Part shown: positions 9,194 through 17,099 of the stretch, piece by piece
Position numbering within the stretch: the stretch's first letter is position 1
How the letters are laid out: every line of letters begins with the position of its first letter
Source: JAGLOK01 sp963677605
Lineage (GTDB): Bacteria; Bacillota; Clostridia; Christensenellales; UMGS416
Direction of reading: 5' to 3'
DNA length: 64,000 nucleotides
Assembly (NCBI GenBank): GCA_963677605.2
Contig: CAXXDX010000004.1
Location: 1-64,000, forward strand
Notes under the pieces: generated by a model
What the model saw: the letters and a program-made list of their open reading frames with translations, nothing else
Database searches by the model: none
Told to the model about the DNA's origin: nothing
Translations under genes and position numbers: made by a program

Positions 9194-10560
9194 TTTTTTA
9201 GTCCTGTTATATTCAAAGCAGCCGAGACTTCTTCATCGGATACATCGTGCATGGAATATCTTGCTTTTTCGTATCCTTGTGCAAACATTTTTCCATCTGT
9301 TGTTGTATTATCTTCAGTTATTTTATCTCTTGCTGTTAAATACTCATCTCCCTTAATCCCGCTATTTATATCATTTATCATAAGTTCCTTATATAAATAT
9401 CTAATCCTTTGTCTGTTATCATTTTTATCTGAATATTTCTCTTTTTGTCTGAACCGCTTTTTAAAATTCTCCCACCCAGTTTTTAAATCTATGCTGAACA
9501 TACCTTTGTCAAATACACTTTCCTGCTCATCCTTATACTTATTTATTGATGATGTTTTATCATTTTCCTTTAAATAATCAAGTAAGTTCAAAACTAATTT
9601 TTTAATATACTTAAACAGGTAATATAGCAAAAACACTGCTGCTACAGCAAAAACTGCAATCATAATTACCATTATAATCTTTTCAAGTATTACAGCAAAC
9701 GCTGAAGGCTCTGTTGCTTCCGGCAATATCGGAAAGTTTTGTGAGGCACCAGGAGGCGGAGCAGCTTCTTCAACAGGAGTCTGTTCACTAGGTGTTCCTA
9801 TTAGGAAAACTATTAAAGATCTTATTGCGTTTTCAATAAATTCCTTTATTCTTCCGAAGTTTGCGATAAACATCAGTGCACCGGTAAATACAGCAGTTAT
9901 AATAACGTTATTTACAATAATGCTTTTAGCAGATGCTCCGCTGTCAGCATTTCTTGTAATATTCATTATGTTAAGTATGAATAAACTTATAACAATCCAT
10001 ATGATTCCAACTGCAAAAACAATCGGTCGTACGCTATCCCCTCTTGCACTGTCGAAAAATGCCACTGCATAAATTATCTGATACACACAATAAAAAAGGC
10101 AGGAACTGATTACTAAACTTTGGCTGTAAGCAAGCTTTTCGGGAAGCCTAAGTCTGGAAATCGCAATAATCGCCACACCAAAATTATAAACAATAACGGC
10201 TATCGTTAATATTATATTATATGGCGAAACTAACCAAAACAGTGCACTTAATAAAAACATTGGTACTACTTTATAAAAATTGCTTTTATCTTCAAAAACA
10301 ACAGATACAGCCCATGAAACTATAAACATCGAGCTTGATACAATTAACATAAAAAGCATCTGGTGTAGATATAAAACGGAAGATAGAAGAGTAGCTAATA
10401 ATCCTGTAGAAACTAAAAATATCGTAAACGCAGTTAAAAGCTTTATTAATCTTCCTTTAACTCCGGGCACAAAGTCCCTATGAGAATATATTTTTCTTTT
10501 CTTTGCCCTTTTTTCCTGTTTATCCGGGAAATTGTCATATAAATTATCAAAATTACTCAT
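9190..10560 (-). CDS. Membrane protein with DUF4129-like C-terminal domain
   Basis: 456-residue integral membrane protein, with about seven hydrophobic segments between residues 35 and 240 and another near 285-315. The cytoplasmic C-terminus (about 380-456) contains RIRYLYKELMINDINSGIKGDEYLTARD and resembles DUF4129. In many bacteria DUF4129 is the tail of TgpA-like transglutaminase proteins encoded after MoxR and DUF58 genes; no transglutaminase core is visible here. The ATG at 10560 was preferred over an upstream start at 10578 because an AAGGCGAG ribosome site precedes it. It overlaps the DUF58 gene by 8 bases, which supports a MoxR-DUF58-DUF4129 functional unit. Molecular function unknown. 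Confidence 0.7.
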   Translation of the reverse strand: MSNFDNLYDNFPDKQEKRAKKRKIYSHRDFVPGVKGRLIKLLTAFTIFLVSTGLLATLLSSVLYLHQMLFMLIVSSSMFIVSWAVSVVFEDKSNFYKVVPMFLLSALFWLVSPYNIILTIAVIVYNFGVAIIAISRLRLPEKLAYSQSLVISSCLFYCVYQIIYAVAFFDSARGDSVRPIVFAVGIIWIVISLFILNIMNITRNADSGASAKSIIVNNVIITAVFTGALMFIANFGRIKEFIENAIRSLIVFLIGTPSEQTPVEEAAPPPGASQNFPILPEATEPSAFAVILEKIIMVIMIAVFAVAAVFLLYYLFKYIKKLVLNLLDYLKENDKTSSINKYKDEQESVFDKGMFSIDLKTGWENFKKRFRQKEKYSDKNDNRQRIRYLYKELMINDINSGIKGDEYLTARDKITEDNTTTDGKMFAQGYEKARYSMHDVSDEEVSAALNITGLKK

Positions 10561-11653
10561 AGCTGCTCGCCTTGCCAATCAGTTGAACACTTACATTGTT
10601 CCCAAAACTTTTAAGTCTATCAATTTGTTTTTCAAGCCTTTCGTCTTTATAAACAGTTAATATCAAAACATCCATGTCTCTAGCATTTTCCATAACAACA
10701 GATTCAAGATACGTAAAAAAAGTAAGACTTCTCGCAACTACAATTCGGCTCATTACTTCAAGAATGTTTCTTATCCCGCCGCTTCCTCCGTCATGCGAAA
10801 CATACACGGTTTCTTTGTTTTCATCATCAGACAAATATCCGTTAGTGCCAAACCCTGCCCGCAATCCATTTTTCATAGCCCAAACTATAACAGAAGCCGC
10901 CAAAGATATTCCAAATTCAATAGAAGATGCTTCTTTTTCCATTACTGCTCCCCATTGGTTTTCAGACACCTCAATGTTTAAAAGAACGAGCAGATTTGGT
11001 GAAGCGGAAAAGTCATGTGTTTTTACTTTTAGAGAGCCTGTTTTTGCAGTTGCTCCCCAATGTATGTCTTTCAAGTTATCACCCTGCATATAATTTCTTA
11101 TCCCACTTATTAAAAAAGGATCGGGAGATATCCATCTTTTTACCGTAACTTCTCCAAGCAGCTGTTTTGTCAATTCCGGCAAATCATCATAACTAATTAG
11201 TTTTGGATAAATAGAGACGCTTGCTTTCATTGATAAATCCTGACTAACATCCAAAAAGCCAAAAATCCCACCTGATGTAATGCTTGCAGAACTTAACACA
11301 CACCTTCCCCGTTTTACACATTTAACATAATGAGTTCTTGTGATTTTTCTAAACGAGCCCATGAAAAATAAACTGCGATGATAAAGCTCTCCGCTTATAG
11401 TAAGGTCATCCATAGTTCCAAATGATAAAATCTTTGGCATTCTTGATTCTATTTTAAGCCAAGGTACGGGAAGCATCTTATTGTTTGATATTTCCTCTAC
11501 CATATATATATCATCACCTTGATGTGCAAAAGATGAGCTAAAGCTTCTTTTATATTTAATTTTTCTTAAGCCCGCTCTTGAAAATATTATATTTTGTACC
11601 AACGTTAGGATAACTGCAATTAGAAAAACCCATAGAATTGTCATATCATTCAC
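10553..11653 (-). CDS. DUF58 domain-containing membrane protein
   Basis: 366-residue protein with one N-terminal membrane segment (about 5-22), a beta-rich region, and the DUF58 core with the signature DPFLISGIRNYMQGDNLKDIHWGATAKTG (about 173-201). DUF58 proteins carry a von Willebrand A-like fold and are partners of MoxR AAA ATPases. The first possible start is a GTG at 11653 overlapping the MoxR gene by 8 bases; an ATG at 11644 is the alternative. The role of such MoxR/DUF58 pairs in Firmicutes is not settled; assembly or folding of exported complexes is the usual proposal. Confidence 0.85.
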   Translation of the reverse strand: MNDMTILWVFLIAVILTLVQNIIFSRAGLRKIKYKRSFSSSFAHQGDDIYMVEEISNNKMLPVPWLKIESRMPKILSFGTMDDLTISGELYHRSLFFMGSFRKITRTHYVKCVKRGRCVLSSASITSGGIFGFLDVSQDLSMKASVSIYPKLISYDDLPELTKQLLGEVTVKRWISPDPFLISGIRNYMQGDNLKDIHWGATAKTGSLKVKTHDFSASPNLLVLLNIEVSENQWGAVMEKEASSIEFGISLAASVIVWAMKNGLRAGFGTNGYLSDDENKETVYVSHDGGSGGIRNILEVMSRIVVARSLTFFTYLESVVMENARDMDVLILTVYKDERLEKQIDRLKSFGNNVSVQLIGKASSYE

Positions 11654-12602
11654 TTAACTTTTCTGTTGGAACCTTTATTGTTTCAATAATACTTTGTATT
11701 GCCTTTTCATTTATATCGCTTCCGCTTGAATACCCGCTTTGGCATATTATTCTATGCGAAAGAGTTGGTAAAGCGACACTTTTCACGTCATCGGGTATAA
11801 CATAATCGCGGCCTTTCAGAGCTGCCCATGCCTGCGACATGATAAGAAGCGCAAGCAATCCTCTTGGTGAAACACCTAGCAGAATACCATCTTCTTGTCT
11901 TGTTTTTTCTACAATATCCGCCATATATTTTCTTATATCCGCATTAACTTCAATGTTTTTTATTGCATTCTGTATTTCGATAACCTCATCTTTTGAAGCA
12001 ACGCTTTCCAACTTTTCAAGAGGGTTGTCATCTATATATCTGTCAATAATTTTTATAGAGTTTTCATTAGTAGGATAACCCATTTTAGTCTTTATGATAA
12101 ATCTGTCCAATTGTGCTTCGGGGAGCGGAAAAGTTCCGCCCGTATCAATCGGGTTTTGAGTAGCAAGAACTATAAACGGCTCTTCTAGCACATAAGTTGC
12201 ATTGTCCATAGTTACCTGACGCTCCTGCATACATTCAAGAAGCGCAGACTGAGTTCTTGGTGTCGCACGGTTTATTTCATCTGTCAGCAGTATGTTTGTA
12301 AAAACAGGTCCTTCCTTGAACTCAAATTCACCTTTTTTTTGATTATATATACTCATTCCGGTTATATCAAAAGGAAGCAAGTCAGGAGTAAACTGAACTC
12401 TTGAAAACTCACAGTCCAAAGATTTAGCCAGTGCTTTTGTAAGCATTGTTTTGCCAGTACCCGGAACATCCTCCAAAAGAACATGGCCTTTGCATAAAAG
12501 CGCAGCTAAAAGCAAGTTAACTGTTTCTTCGCTGCCGATAATAACTTTTTCAATGTTTTCCCTTATTTTTTCCGCAATAGTTTTTACTGATTGAGTTTGC
12601 AT
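11646..12602 (-). CDS. MoxR-family AAA+ ATPase
   Basis: 318-residue AAA+ ATPase. Walker A is GTGKTMLTKALAK, Walker B is ILLTDEINRA, sensor 1 is VLATQNPID, and the family motif GTFPLPEAQLDRF follows. It probably acts as a chaperone for the neighbouring DUF58 and DUF4129 proteins. The ATG at 12602, preceded by AAAGTGGGA, was chosen over a TTG at 12620. It begins immediately after the PBP-like gene stop, placing it in the same transcription unit as the FHA, SEDS and PBP genes. Confidence 0.92.
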   Translation of the reverse strand: MQTQSVKTIAEKIRENIEKVIIGSEETVNLLLAALLCKGHVLLEDVPGTGKTMLTKALAKSLDCEFSRVQFTPDLLPFDITGMSIYNQKKGEFEFKEGPVFTNILLTDEINRATPRTQSALLECMQERQVTMDNATYVLEEPFIVLATQNPIDTGGTFPLPEAQLDRFIIKTKMGYPTNENSIKIIDRYIDDNPLEKLESVASKDEVIEIQNAIKNIEVNADIRKYMADIVEKTRQEDGILLGVSPRGLLALLIMSQAWAALKGRDYVIPDDVKSVALPTLSHRIICQSGYSSGSDINEKAIQSIIETIKVPTEKLSE

Positions 12603-12603
12603 A

Positions 12604-13980
12604 TTAATTCCCACTTTCAAATTCTATTAGTTCACTGTATATATATTTTGCCAACTGTATGGCTTTTTCTTCTTTTTCATTGCAGTCTTCCAGAACAATA
12701 GCAACCGAATATGGGAAGTTATCATCGTTTAAATACCCCGCATACCATGTTAATGTATCATAATATTCCGTTTTGTGTGTAAACCATGCAGAAGTTCCGC
12801 ATGAATCAATCCCCTTAACATTAAAAGTATTGTCCATCATCAATATTTCATCCAGCTTTTCAGCAATGGCGTAGTCAAAAGCTATCCTAAGCGAATTGCC
12901 TGTAGCACCATTATCTTCATGCCCTTCTATGCTGCTAACAAGTTTTAACGGCATCATTTTACCGCTGTTTGCAATTGCGCCGTATAACATTGCAATATGC
13001 ATAGGTGTGACCTTTAAGCCTTCCATTCCAAGCGCTGTCTGTGCAATGCTGTATTCAGATGACGAGTCAACAATTATGCTTGACTCATATAATACTGTAT
13101 CGCTGAACAAAAACTGATAATTAAATCCTAGTTTTTCTGCTGTTTTAATTATTTTTTTATATCCCAGTTCTACTGAAAGCAATGATATCGCGCTCTCGCA
13201 ATAATTTGAAATTGCTTCTTCGAAAGTCTGGCTTCCGTGGTTCTTATCACAATAAACACTGCTGTCATTAAGTTCGGCTTTGCCATCGCAAACATATGTA
13301 TTTTTTGATAAGTCCAAATATTCCATAAATGCGGCAGCTGAAACTACTTTGAAAATCTCTCCTGGGTAATATTCGCCTTGGAGTACTCGGTTTGATAATG
13401 ATTCAGGATTTGCTCCCCCGTTTTCCAGATTTACATCTATATCTTTTAAATCAAATGTCGGAAGAGATACCATAGAAATAATTTCACCGGTCTTGTAGTT
13501 AATTACTGCAACTGCACCGCTATATCCCGAAAGTTTTTCTGCTATTAAAGTATTAAGTTTTGAATCAAGCGTTAGTGTAATGTCGTTACCATGTTCCGAT
13601 TCATTAAGCAGTATTCTGCTGATTCTTTCTCTTAGTTTTTCATTAAAACCCAACAGCCATGCGCCTTGCGTAGTTTCAATCCCCAATGGCGAAAATCCGT
13701 ATATATCGCCTATTACATGTGCAACAGCAAGCCTTGTATTCTCATCTGAAATATAAGTTCTTTGGCTATAGGAAGATCCTGCAAGCTCAATACCATTAAT
13801 ATCGTATATACTTCCCGGTATAACTGTGCTTCTTTTCTCTCTAAGCCTGGGATTATACGAAGAGCTTACCCATCTGCCGGAATATTTCATAACATCATAT
13901 GCTAAATATCCAGATAATACGGCAAAAAACAAAATGAGCACTATCATAACTGTTGCTATGTTTTTCCTTAATTCTTTCAA
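12604..13980 (-). CDS. Class B penicillin-binding-protein homologue with degenerate active site
   Basis: 458-residue PBP-like protein with an N-terminal membrane anchor (about 8-30), a short dimerisation region starting at the conserved PGSIYDINGIELA, and a transpeptidase-like domain from about 150. The three catalytic motifs are altered. The SxxK motif reads E208-I-F-K211, so the nucleophilic serine is Glu (base check at 13350-13365 confirms GAG ATT TTC AAA). The SxN position reads Y-C-E (about 260-262). The KTG region reads S-C-G-T (about 393-396). Surrounding family features remain (VAVINYKTGEIISMVSLPTFD, LSNRVLQGEYYPG, QTALGMEGLKVTPMHIAMLYGAIANSG). It therefore looks like a folded pseudoenzyme rather than a decayed gene. 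It overlaps the upstream SEDS gene by 4 bases, as expected for a SEDS-PBP pair. Inference: it activates or anchors the SEDS polymerase without cross-linking. Confidence 0.85.
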   Translation of the reverse strand: MKELRKNIATVMIVLILFFAVLSGYLAYDVMKYSGRWVSSSYNPRLREKRSTVIPGSIYDINGIELAGSSYSQRTYISDENTRLAVAHVIGDIYGFSPLGIETTQGAWLLGFNEKLRERISRILLNESEHGNDITLTLDSKLNTLIAEKLSGYSGAVAVINYKTGEIISMVSLPTFDLKDIDVNLENGGANPESLSNRVLQGEYYPGEIFKVVSAAAFMEYLDLSKNTYVCDGKAELNDSSVYCDKNHGSQTFEEAISNYCESAISLLSVELGYKKIIKTAEKLGFNYQFLFSDTVLYESSIIVDSSSEYSIAQTALGMEGLKVTPMHIAMLYGAIANSGKMMPLKLVSSIEGHEDNGATGNSLRIAFDYAIAEKLDEILMMDNTFNVKGIDSCGTSAWFTHKTEYYDTLTWYAGYLNDDNFPYSVAIVLEDCNEKEEKAIQLAKYIYSELIEFESGN

Positions 13981-15221
13981 ACCTCCTGCACCGCCTTATC
14001 TTTTGGCTGAAGCTTTGAGTTTCTAATTGCAATTGCTTGTAATATTCCAATAAATATCATAGTCACAATCATAGAAGAGCCACCGTAGCTTACAAGCGGT
14101 AATGTTATTCCTGTAAGAGGTATCATCTTTATAACTCCGCCCAAAATTATTATTGTCTGAAAGGCAATCATTGCTGTGCTTCCTAATGCAAGAAGAGAAA
14201 AAAATGAGTTTTCTGCATTTTTAGCAATATTTATACCTCTTAACATTAACAATATGAACAATCCGATTACCAAAAATCCCATTGCTATTCCCATTTCTTC
14301 GCATATTGAAGAAAACACATAATCAGTAGTATATGCAGGCACGTATCTGGGAGAACCCAATCCCAATCCAGAGCCGAATACTCCGCCTGAGACAATCGCG
14401 ATTAAACCATGAATAATTTGGTATCCCCCTGTGTCCGCAGTAGCCCAAGGATTAATCCACACCTCTACACGCACTCTCACATGGTTAAACAACTGATAAG
14501 CAACAATAGATGCAGCCGAAAAAGCTCCTATTCCGGCAAAAGTTAAAAACTTTGAACCGGTTGCGGCATATAACATTACCATAAATACGAAGAAATATAA
14601 AAGAGCCGCGCCCAAATCCTTAATAAGCACAAGTATAATAATGCTTACAATAACAAACGCATACGCAGGTGCATATGCCAACTGTCTTCTTTTTTCTCTA
14701 AAAACTGAAGCAATGGCTAAAACAAGCGCTACTTTTACAAATTCCGATGGCTGAAAATTTACACCAAGAGTTTCAAGCTGAACCCAGCTTTGAGATCCTC
14801 CTACTACGCTCCCAAACAAAATAGAAATAAGCAAAAGTCCAATGCCTCCGCCTATGAAAAACCACTGTCCGCTTTCTGGATTTTCGATTTTCATTACAAT
14901 AATTATTGCAGCCACCATGGATATTAATCCAATAAAATACCACATGAATTGCTTAATTCCGACATTCATTTCCAGTCTATATAACACTACAAGCCCAATT
15001 ACTGCCAACATATTTGTTACTATCATGAGCGGTTTATCTACTCTGCCAAGGAAATGCGGTATCAAATAATACTGAGCAAATATTAAAACAATAACTGAAA
15101 CGCCAATTATAATTGAAACTATATCAAGGACTTCGCTTCTGATTGACAACAAAAAATATGATATTGCGGTAAATGTGGCAATTGCACCAAATGGCAGCGC
15201 GCTTCTTCTCCATGCAGCCAT
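13977..15221 (-). CDS. SEDS-family peptidoglycan glycosyltransferase (FtsW/RodA-like)
   Basis: 414-residue polytopic protein with about ten to twelve membrane helices. Family motifs include NFQPSEFVKVALVLAIA (about 155-171), GGYQIIHGLIAIVSGGVFGSGLGLGSP (about 265-291) and the extracellular loop VPAYTTDYVFSSICEEMG. In that loop D300 matches the Asp essential in characterised RodA/FtsW polymerases. It would polymerise lipid II into glycan strands at the membrane. It is preceded without a gap by an FHA protein and overlaps the PBP-like gene by 4 bases. The gene order resembles the actinobacterial fhaB-rodA-pbpA arrangement, without its kinase or phosphatase genes. Confidence 0.93.
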   Translation of the reverse strand: MAAWRRSALPFGAIATFTAISYFLLSIRSEVLDIVSIIIGVSVIVLIFAQYYLIPHFLGRVDKPLMIVTNMLAVIGLVVLYRLEMNVGIKQFMWYFIGLISMVAAIIIVMKIENPESGQWFFIGGGIGLLLISILFGSVVGGSQSWVQLETLGVNFQPSEFVKVALVLAIASVFREKRRQLAYAPAYAFVIVSIIILVLIKDLGAALLYFFVFMVMLYAATGSKFLTFAGIGAFSAASIVAYQLFNHVRVRVEVWINPWATADTGGYQIIHGLIAIVSGGVFGSGLGLGSPRYVPAYTTDYVFSSICEEMGIAMGFLVIGLFILLMLRGINIAKNAENSFFSLLALGSTAMIAFQTIIILGGVIKMIPLTGITLPLVSYGGSSMIVTMIFIGILQAIAIRNSKLQPKDKAVQEV

Positions 15222-15649
15222 TATATATCACCGCCTTCATTTGCAATAAATACAAATTTCTGTGCACCAATTCTAACAACATCATTAGATGAGATTTTTA
15301 TCTTTCCGGATATTTTAATTTCATTTAGATATGTTGATTTTTTCGAATATGTGCACATCATCCAACAGTCTCTTTTTTTATAAATTTGAATATGAATTTT
15401 TGACACGCTTCGTCCTAAGATTTGAATATCGCAGCGTTTAGATGACCCAATTATATTATCGTATCCCAAAAAATATTCTTTTTCAGAGTTATAAGCTTTA
15501 AGCTTTGCTATACATATATCTTCTGCACTGATAATAATTGGACGTGTTGCACGGGAGATGAAAATAGTGCGAATAAAAACTATACCGCATAAAATTACTA
15601 ATATATATCTTGCTATAAGAGATGTAATCTCATAAGACGCGGAGTGCAT
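15221..15649 (-). CDS. Membrane-anchored FHA domain protein
   Basis: 142-residue protein with an N-terminal membrane segment (about 10-30) and a C-terminal forkhead-associated domain (about 55-138). The phosphothreonine-binding features are partly present: IIGSSKRCDIQI in the position of the usual G-R motif, with Arg replaced by Ser, and SVSKIHIQIY with the conserved Ser and His. FHA domains read phosphothreonine, so this would link a Ser/Thr kinase to the SEDS protein encoded next. No kinase or PP2C phosphatase gene is in this window. First gene of a nine-gene run, with ribosome site GGGGAAG before the ATG. Confidence 0.88.
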   Translation of the reverse strand: MHSASYEITSLIARYILVILCGIVFIRTIFISRATRPIIISAEDICIAKLKAYNSEKEYFLGYDNIIGSSKRCDIQILGRSVSKIHIQIYKKRDCWMMCTYSKKSTYLNEIKISGKIKISSNDVVRIGAQKFVFIANEGGDI

Positions 15650-15691
15650 TTATCTTCCCCTAATACTTTTACATTTATTTCTAACTATATA

Positions 15692-15719
15692 ATTATAACA
15701 TTATTATTTTCTTTAACAA
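15692..15719 (-). promoter_or_regulatory. Promoter of the FHA-SEDS operon
   Basis: On the minus strand, a -35 box TTGTTA (15719-15714) and an extended -10 box TGTTATAAT (hexamer 15697-15692) are spaced by 16 bases. Transcription would start near 15685, about 35 bases before the FHA start codon. Confidence 0.6.
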
Positions 15720-15735
15720 ATTACATTTTTGTAAT
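15720..15735. promoter_or_regulatory. Palindrome next to the FHA operon -35 box
   Basis: A perfect inverted repeat ATTACA-N4-TGTAAT lies directly upstream of the -35 box. It could be a transcription factor site. It could also be a weak hairpin at the end of the DUF2284 unit, although that gene stops only 17 bases away. Confidence 0.35.
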
Positions 15736-15751
15736 ATTGGCCTTAATTTCA

Positions 15752-16279
15752 TTATTCGATAAAAATTGCTGAATACCAGTTTTGATTTCTTTCATCATTT
15801 TCCTTTAACGTATAAAGCGGCAAATCGAATTTCTTTACAGTCTGAAAAACATCTATTCCAACAGAATGGAAAGCGGGACGTGCTTTCTTTTTTTGTATGC
15901 ACTGTTTTCCCTGAAATCCTGAACATTCTTTACAAAGCGCACAGTCAGATAATGAAAAAGCAAAGTAATAACCATCTGTATAAGCCTTGCTTTCAACTGC
16001 GAGCGATACATCTTGACTGGTCTTTTTATCATTGGCATGAACAATAATGCCATAGCTAAATTTCTTAAACATTTCCTCATAGTCTTTCATTGTAACCTGA
16101 GGATTTGCCGAAGGACATGTTTGACCATACCCCCAATCATTGCATCCAAACATACATTTAAGCAGAGTTCTGCTGTCAAATACTATATCATCTATATCAA
16201 AGTATACAGCATCTACAGCTCCCTTTTCTTCAGCAAAATTAATTAGACTCTCGATATATTTTTTATCTGCTTTTTTCAT
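15752..16279 (-). CDS. DUF2284 cysteine-rich, probably metal-binding protein
   Basis: 175-residue cytosolic protein of the DUF2284 family. Conserved cysteines form two sets: C-MFG-C...GQT-C-P near residues 42-55, and CALCKECSG plus a further Cys near 112-127. These probably bind a metal or iron-sulfur cluster. Function is unknown in the family. The gene starts 2 bases after the GNAT stop codon, so the two are cotranscribed. The ribosome site is AGGAG. Confidence 0.8.
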   Translation of the reverse strand: MKKADKKYIESLINFAEEKGAVDAVYFDIDDIVFDSRTLLKCMFGCNDWGYGQTCPSANPQVTMKDYEEMFKKFSYGIIVHANDKKTSQDVSLAVESKAYTDGYYFAFSLSDCALCKECSGFQGKQCIQKKKARPAFHSVGIDVFQTVKKFDLPLYTLKENDERNQNWYSAIFIE

Positions 16280-16281
16280 TA

Positions 16282-16791
16282 TTACTCCTTGGGATAATCG
16301 TATTGCATTATAGTCACAGAACGTTTTTCATTAAACTTTTCTCCAACATTTTTAAGTTCGCCTGTAATATAAAATCCAAACTTCTCATGAAGCAAAATGC
16401 TTTCTTTGTTACATGAATCTATCCAAGCACTTATTGCCCAAATATCTGAATCTTTTCCGCTTAATATTAGTTTTTCCAAAAGAGAGGCGCCTATTCCCCG
16501 CCCTCTGAAATCCTTATGAACGTATACTGAATTTTCAACCACCGGCCAATATCCTTTTTTATCCCTAAGTTTTGAAAATGAAGAATAACCTACAGGTTTG
16601 CCATCTATTTCAGCAACAAAAATAAAGTATTTATTGTCATCATGTCCTTTAAACCATTGTAGCGCATCTTCATAGCTTCTTTCCGACCAAGCCCAGTTAG
16701 AAGCTGAAGTTCTAATAGCCTCATTTACAATATCATTGATGTCTTTAACATCTTCAAGTGTCGCTTTGCGAATATAAATTTCATTTTTCAT
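16282..16791 (-). CDS. GNAT-family N-acetyltransferase
   Basis: 169-residue acetyltransferase of the phosphinothricin acetyltransferase-like subgroup. It begins MKNEIYIRKATLEDVKDIN, and motif A of the acetyl-CoA site is VYVHKDFRGRGIGASLLEKLI (about 96-116). The substrate is unknown. The ATG at 16791 was chosen because the family N-terminus starts there. No Shine-Dalgarno precedes it, and the -10 box of a promoter ends 7 bases upstream, so the message may be leaderless. Confidence 0.85.
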   Translation of the reverse strand: MKNEIYIRKATLEDVKDINDIVNEAIRTSASNWAWSERSYEDALQWFKGHDDNKYFIFVAEIDGKPVGYSSFSKLRDKKGYWPVVENSVYVHKDFRGRGIGASLLEKLILSGKDSDIWAISAWIDSCNKESILLHEKFGFYITGELKNVGEKFNEKRSVTIMQYDYPKE

Positions 16792-16798
16792 AGGAGCT

Positions 16799-16807
16799 AT
16801 TATATCA
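16799..16807 (-). promoter_or_regulatory. Extended -10 promoter of the GNAT/DUF2284 pair
   Basis: Minus-strand TGATATAAT (hexamer 16804-16799) is a perfect extended -10 element. The best -35 candidate, TTGTGT, is weak. The expected start of transcription coincides with the A of the ATG at 16791. Confidence 0.55.
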
Positions 16808-16817
16808 CAAAAAAATA

Positions 16818-16845
16818 TTGACACAATCAACAAAAGTAATATAAT
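16818..16845 (+). promoter_or_regulatory. Sigma-A promoter of the trpS leader
   Basis: Consensus -35 TTGACA (16818-16823) and consensus -10 TATAAT (16840-16845) with a 16-base spacer. Transcription should start near 16852, giving a leader of about 250 bases before trpS. The promoter is divergent from the GNAT promoter only about 15 bases away. Confidence 0.8.
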
Positions 16846-16851
16846 ATCAAT

Positions 16852-17057
16852 AAGCTATGATTAAGAAAATAATCGATTTTATGCTTTGGATAAGCGAGCT
16901 TGGGATAGTGAGAGCCTTGCACAATGCATCGGTTTATGGGCTTATGAGCTTCCTGCTTTTGCAGCGTTTGCCGCGTTAAGGCATTGAGTGTCCGGCATAA
17001 TGCCGGGAAATAAGGTGGCACCGCAGGAAACTGTCCTTATATGGATGGTTTTTTTAT
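16852..17057 (+). ncRNA. T-box leader controlling trpS
   Basis: Transcription-attenuation riboswitch that senses uncharged tRNA, expected to be tRNA-Trp from the gene it precedes. The T-box core GGTGGCACCGC is at 17014-17024. It is followed by a terminator hairpin of CTGTCC (17031-17036) and GGATGG (17043-17048) and a T-run (17049-17055). A second hairpin, CCGGCA/TGCCGG, lies at about 16992-17006. The part upstream of the core is only about 160 bases, shorter than many T-boxes. I could not place the TGG specifier codon with confidence; candidates lie around 16877-16892. Confidence 0.85.
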
Positions 17058-17099
17058 TTGCAAAAAAACTGTCCAAGTAATTATTAAGGAGTGATTTTC

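Noticed and set aside
16827..17021. A minus-strand open frame across the trpS leader
   Set aside because: It overlaps a promoter and T-box leader and has no ribosome site or family similarity.
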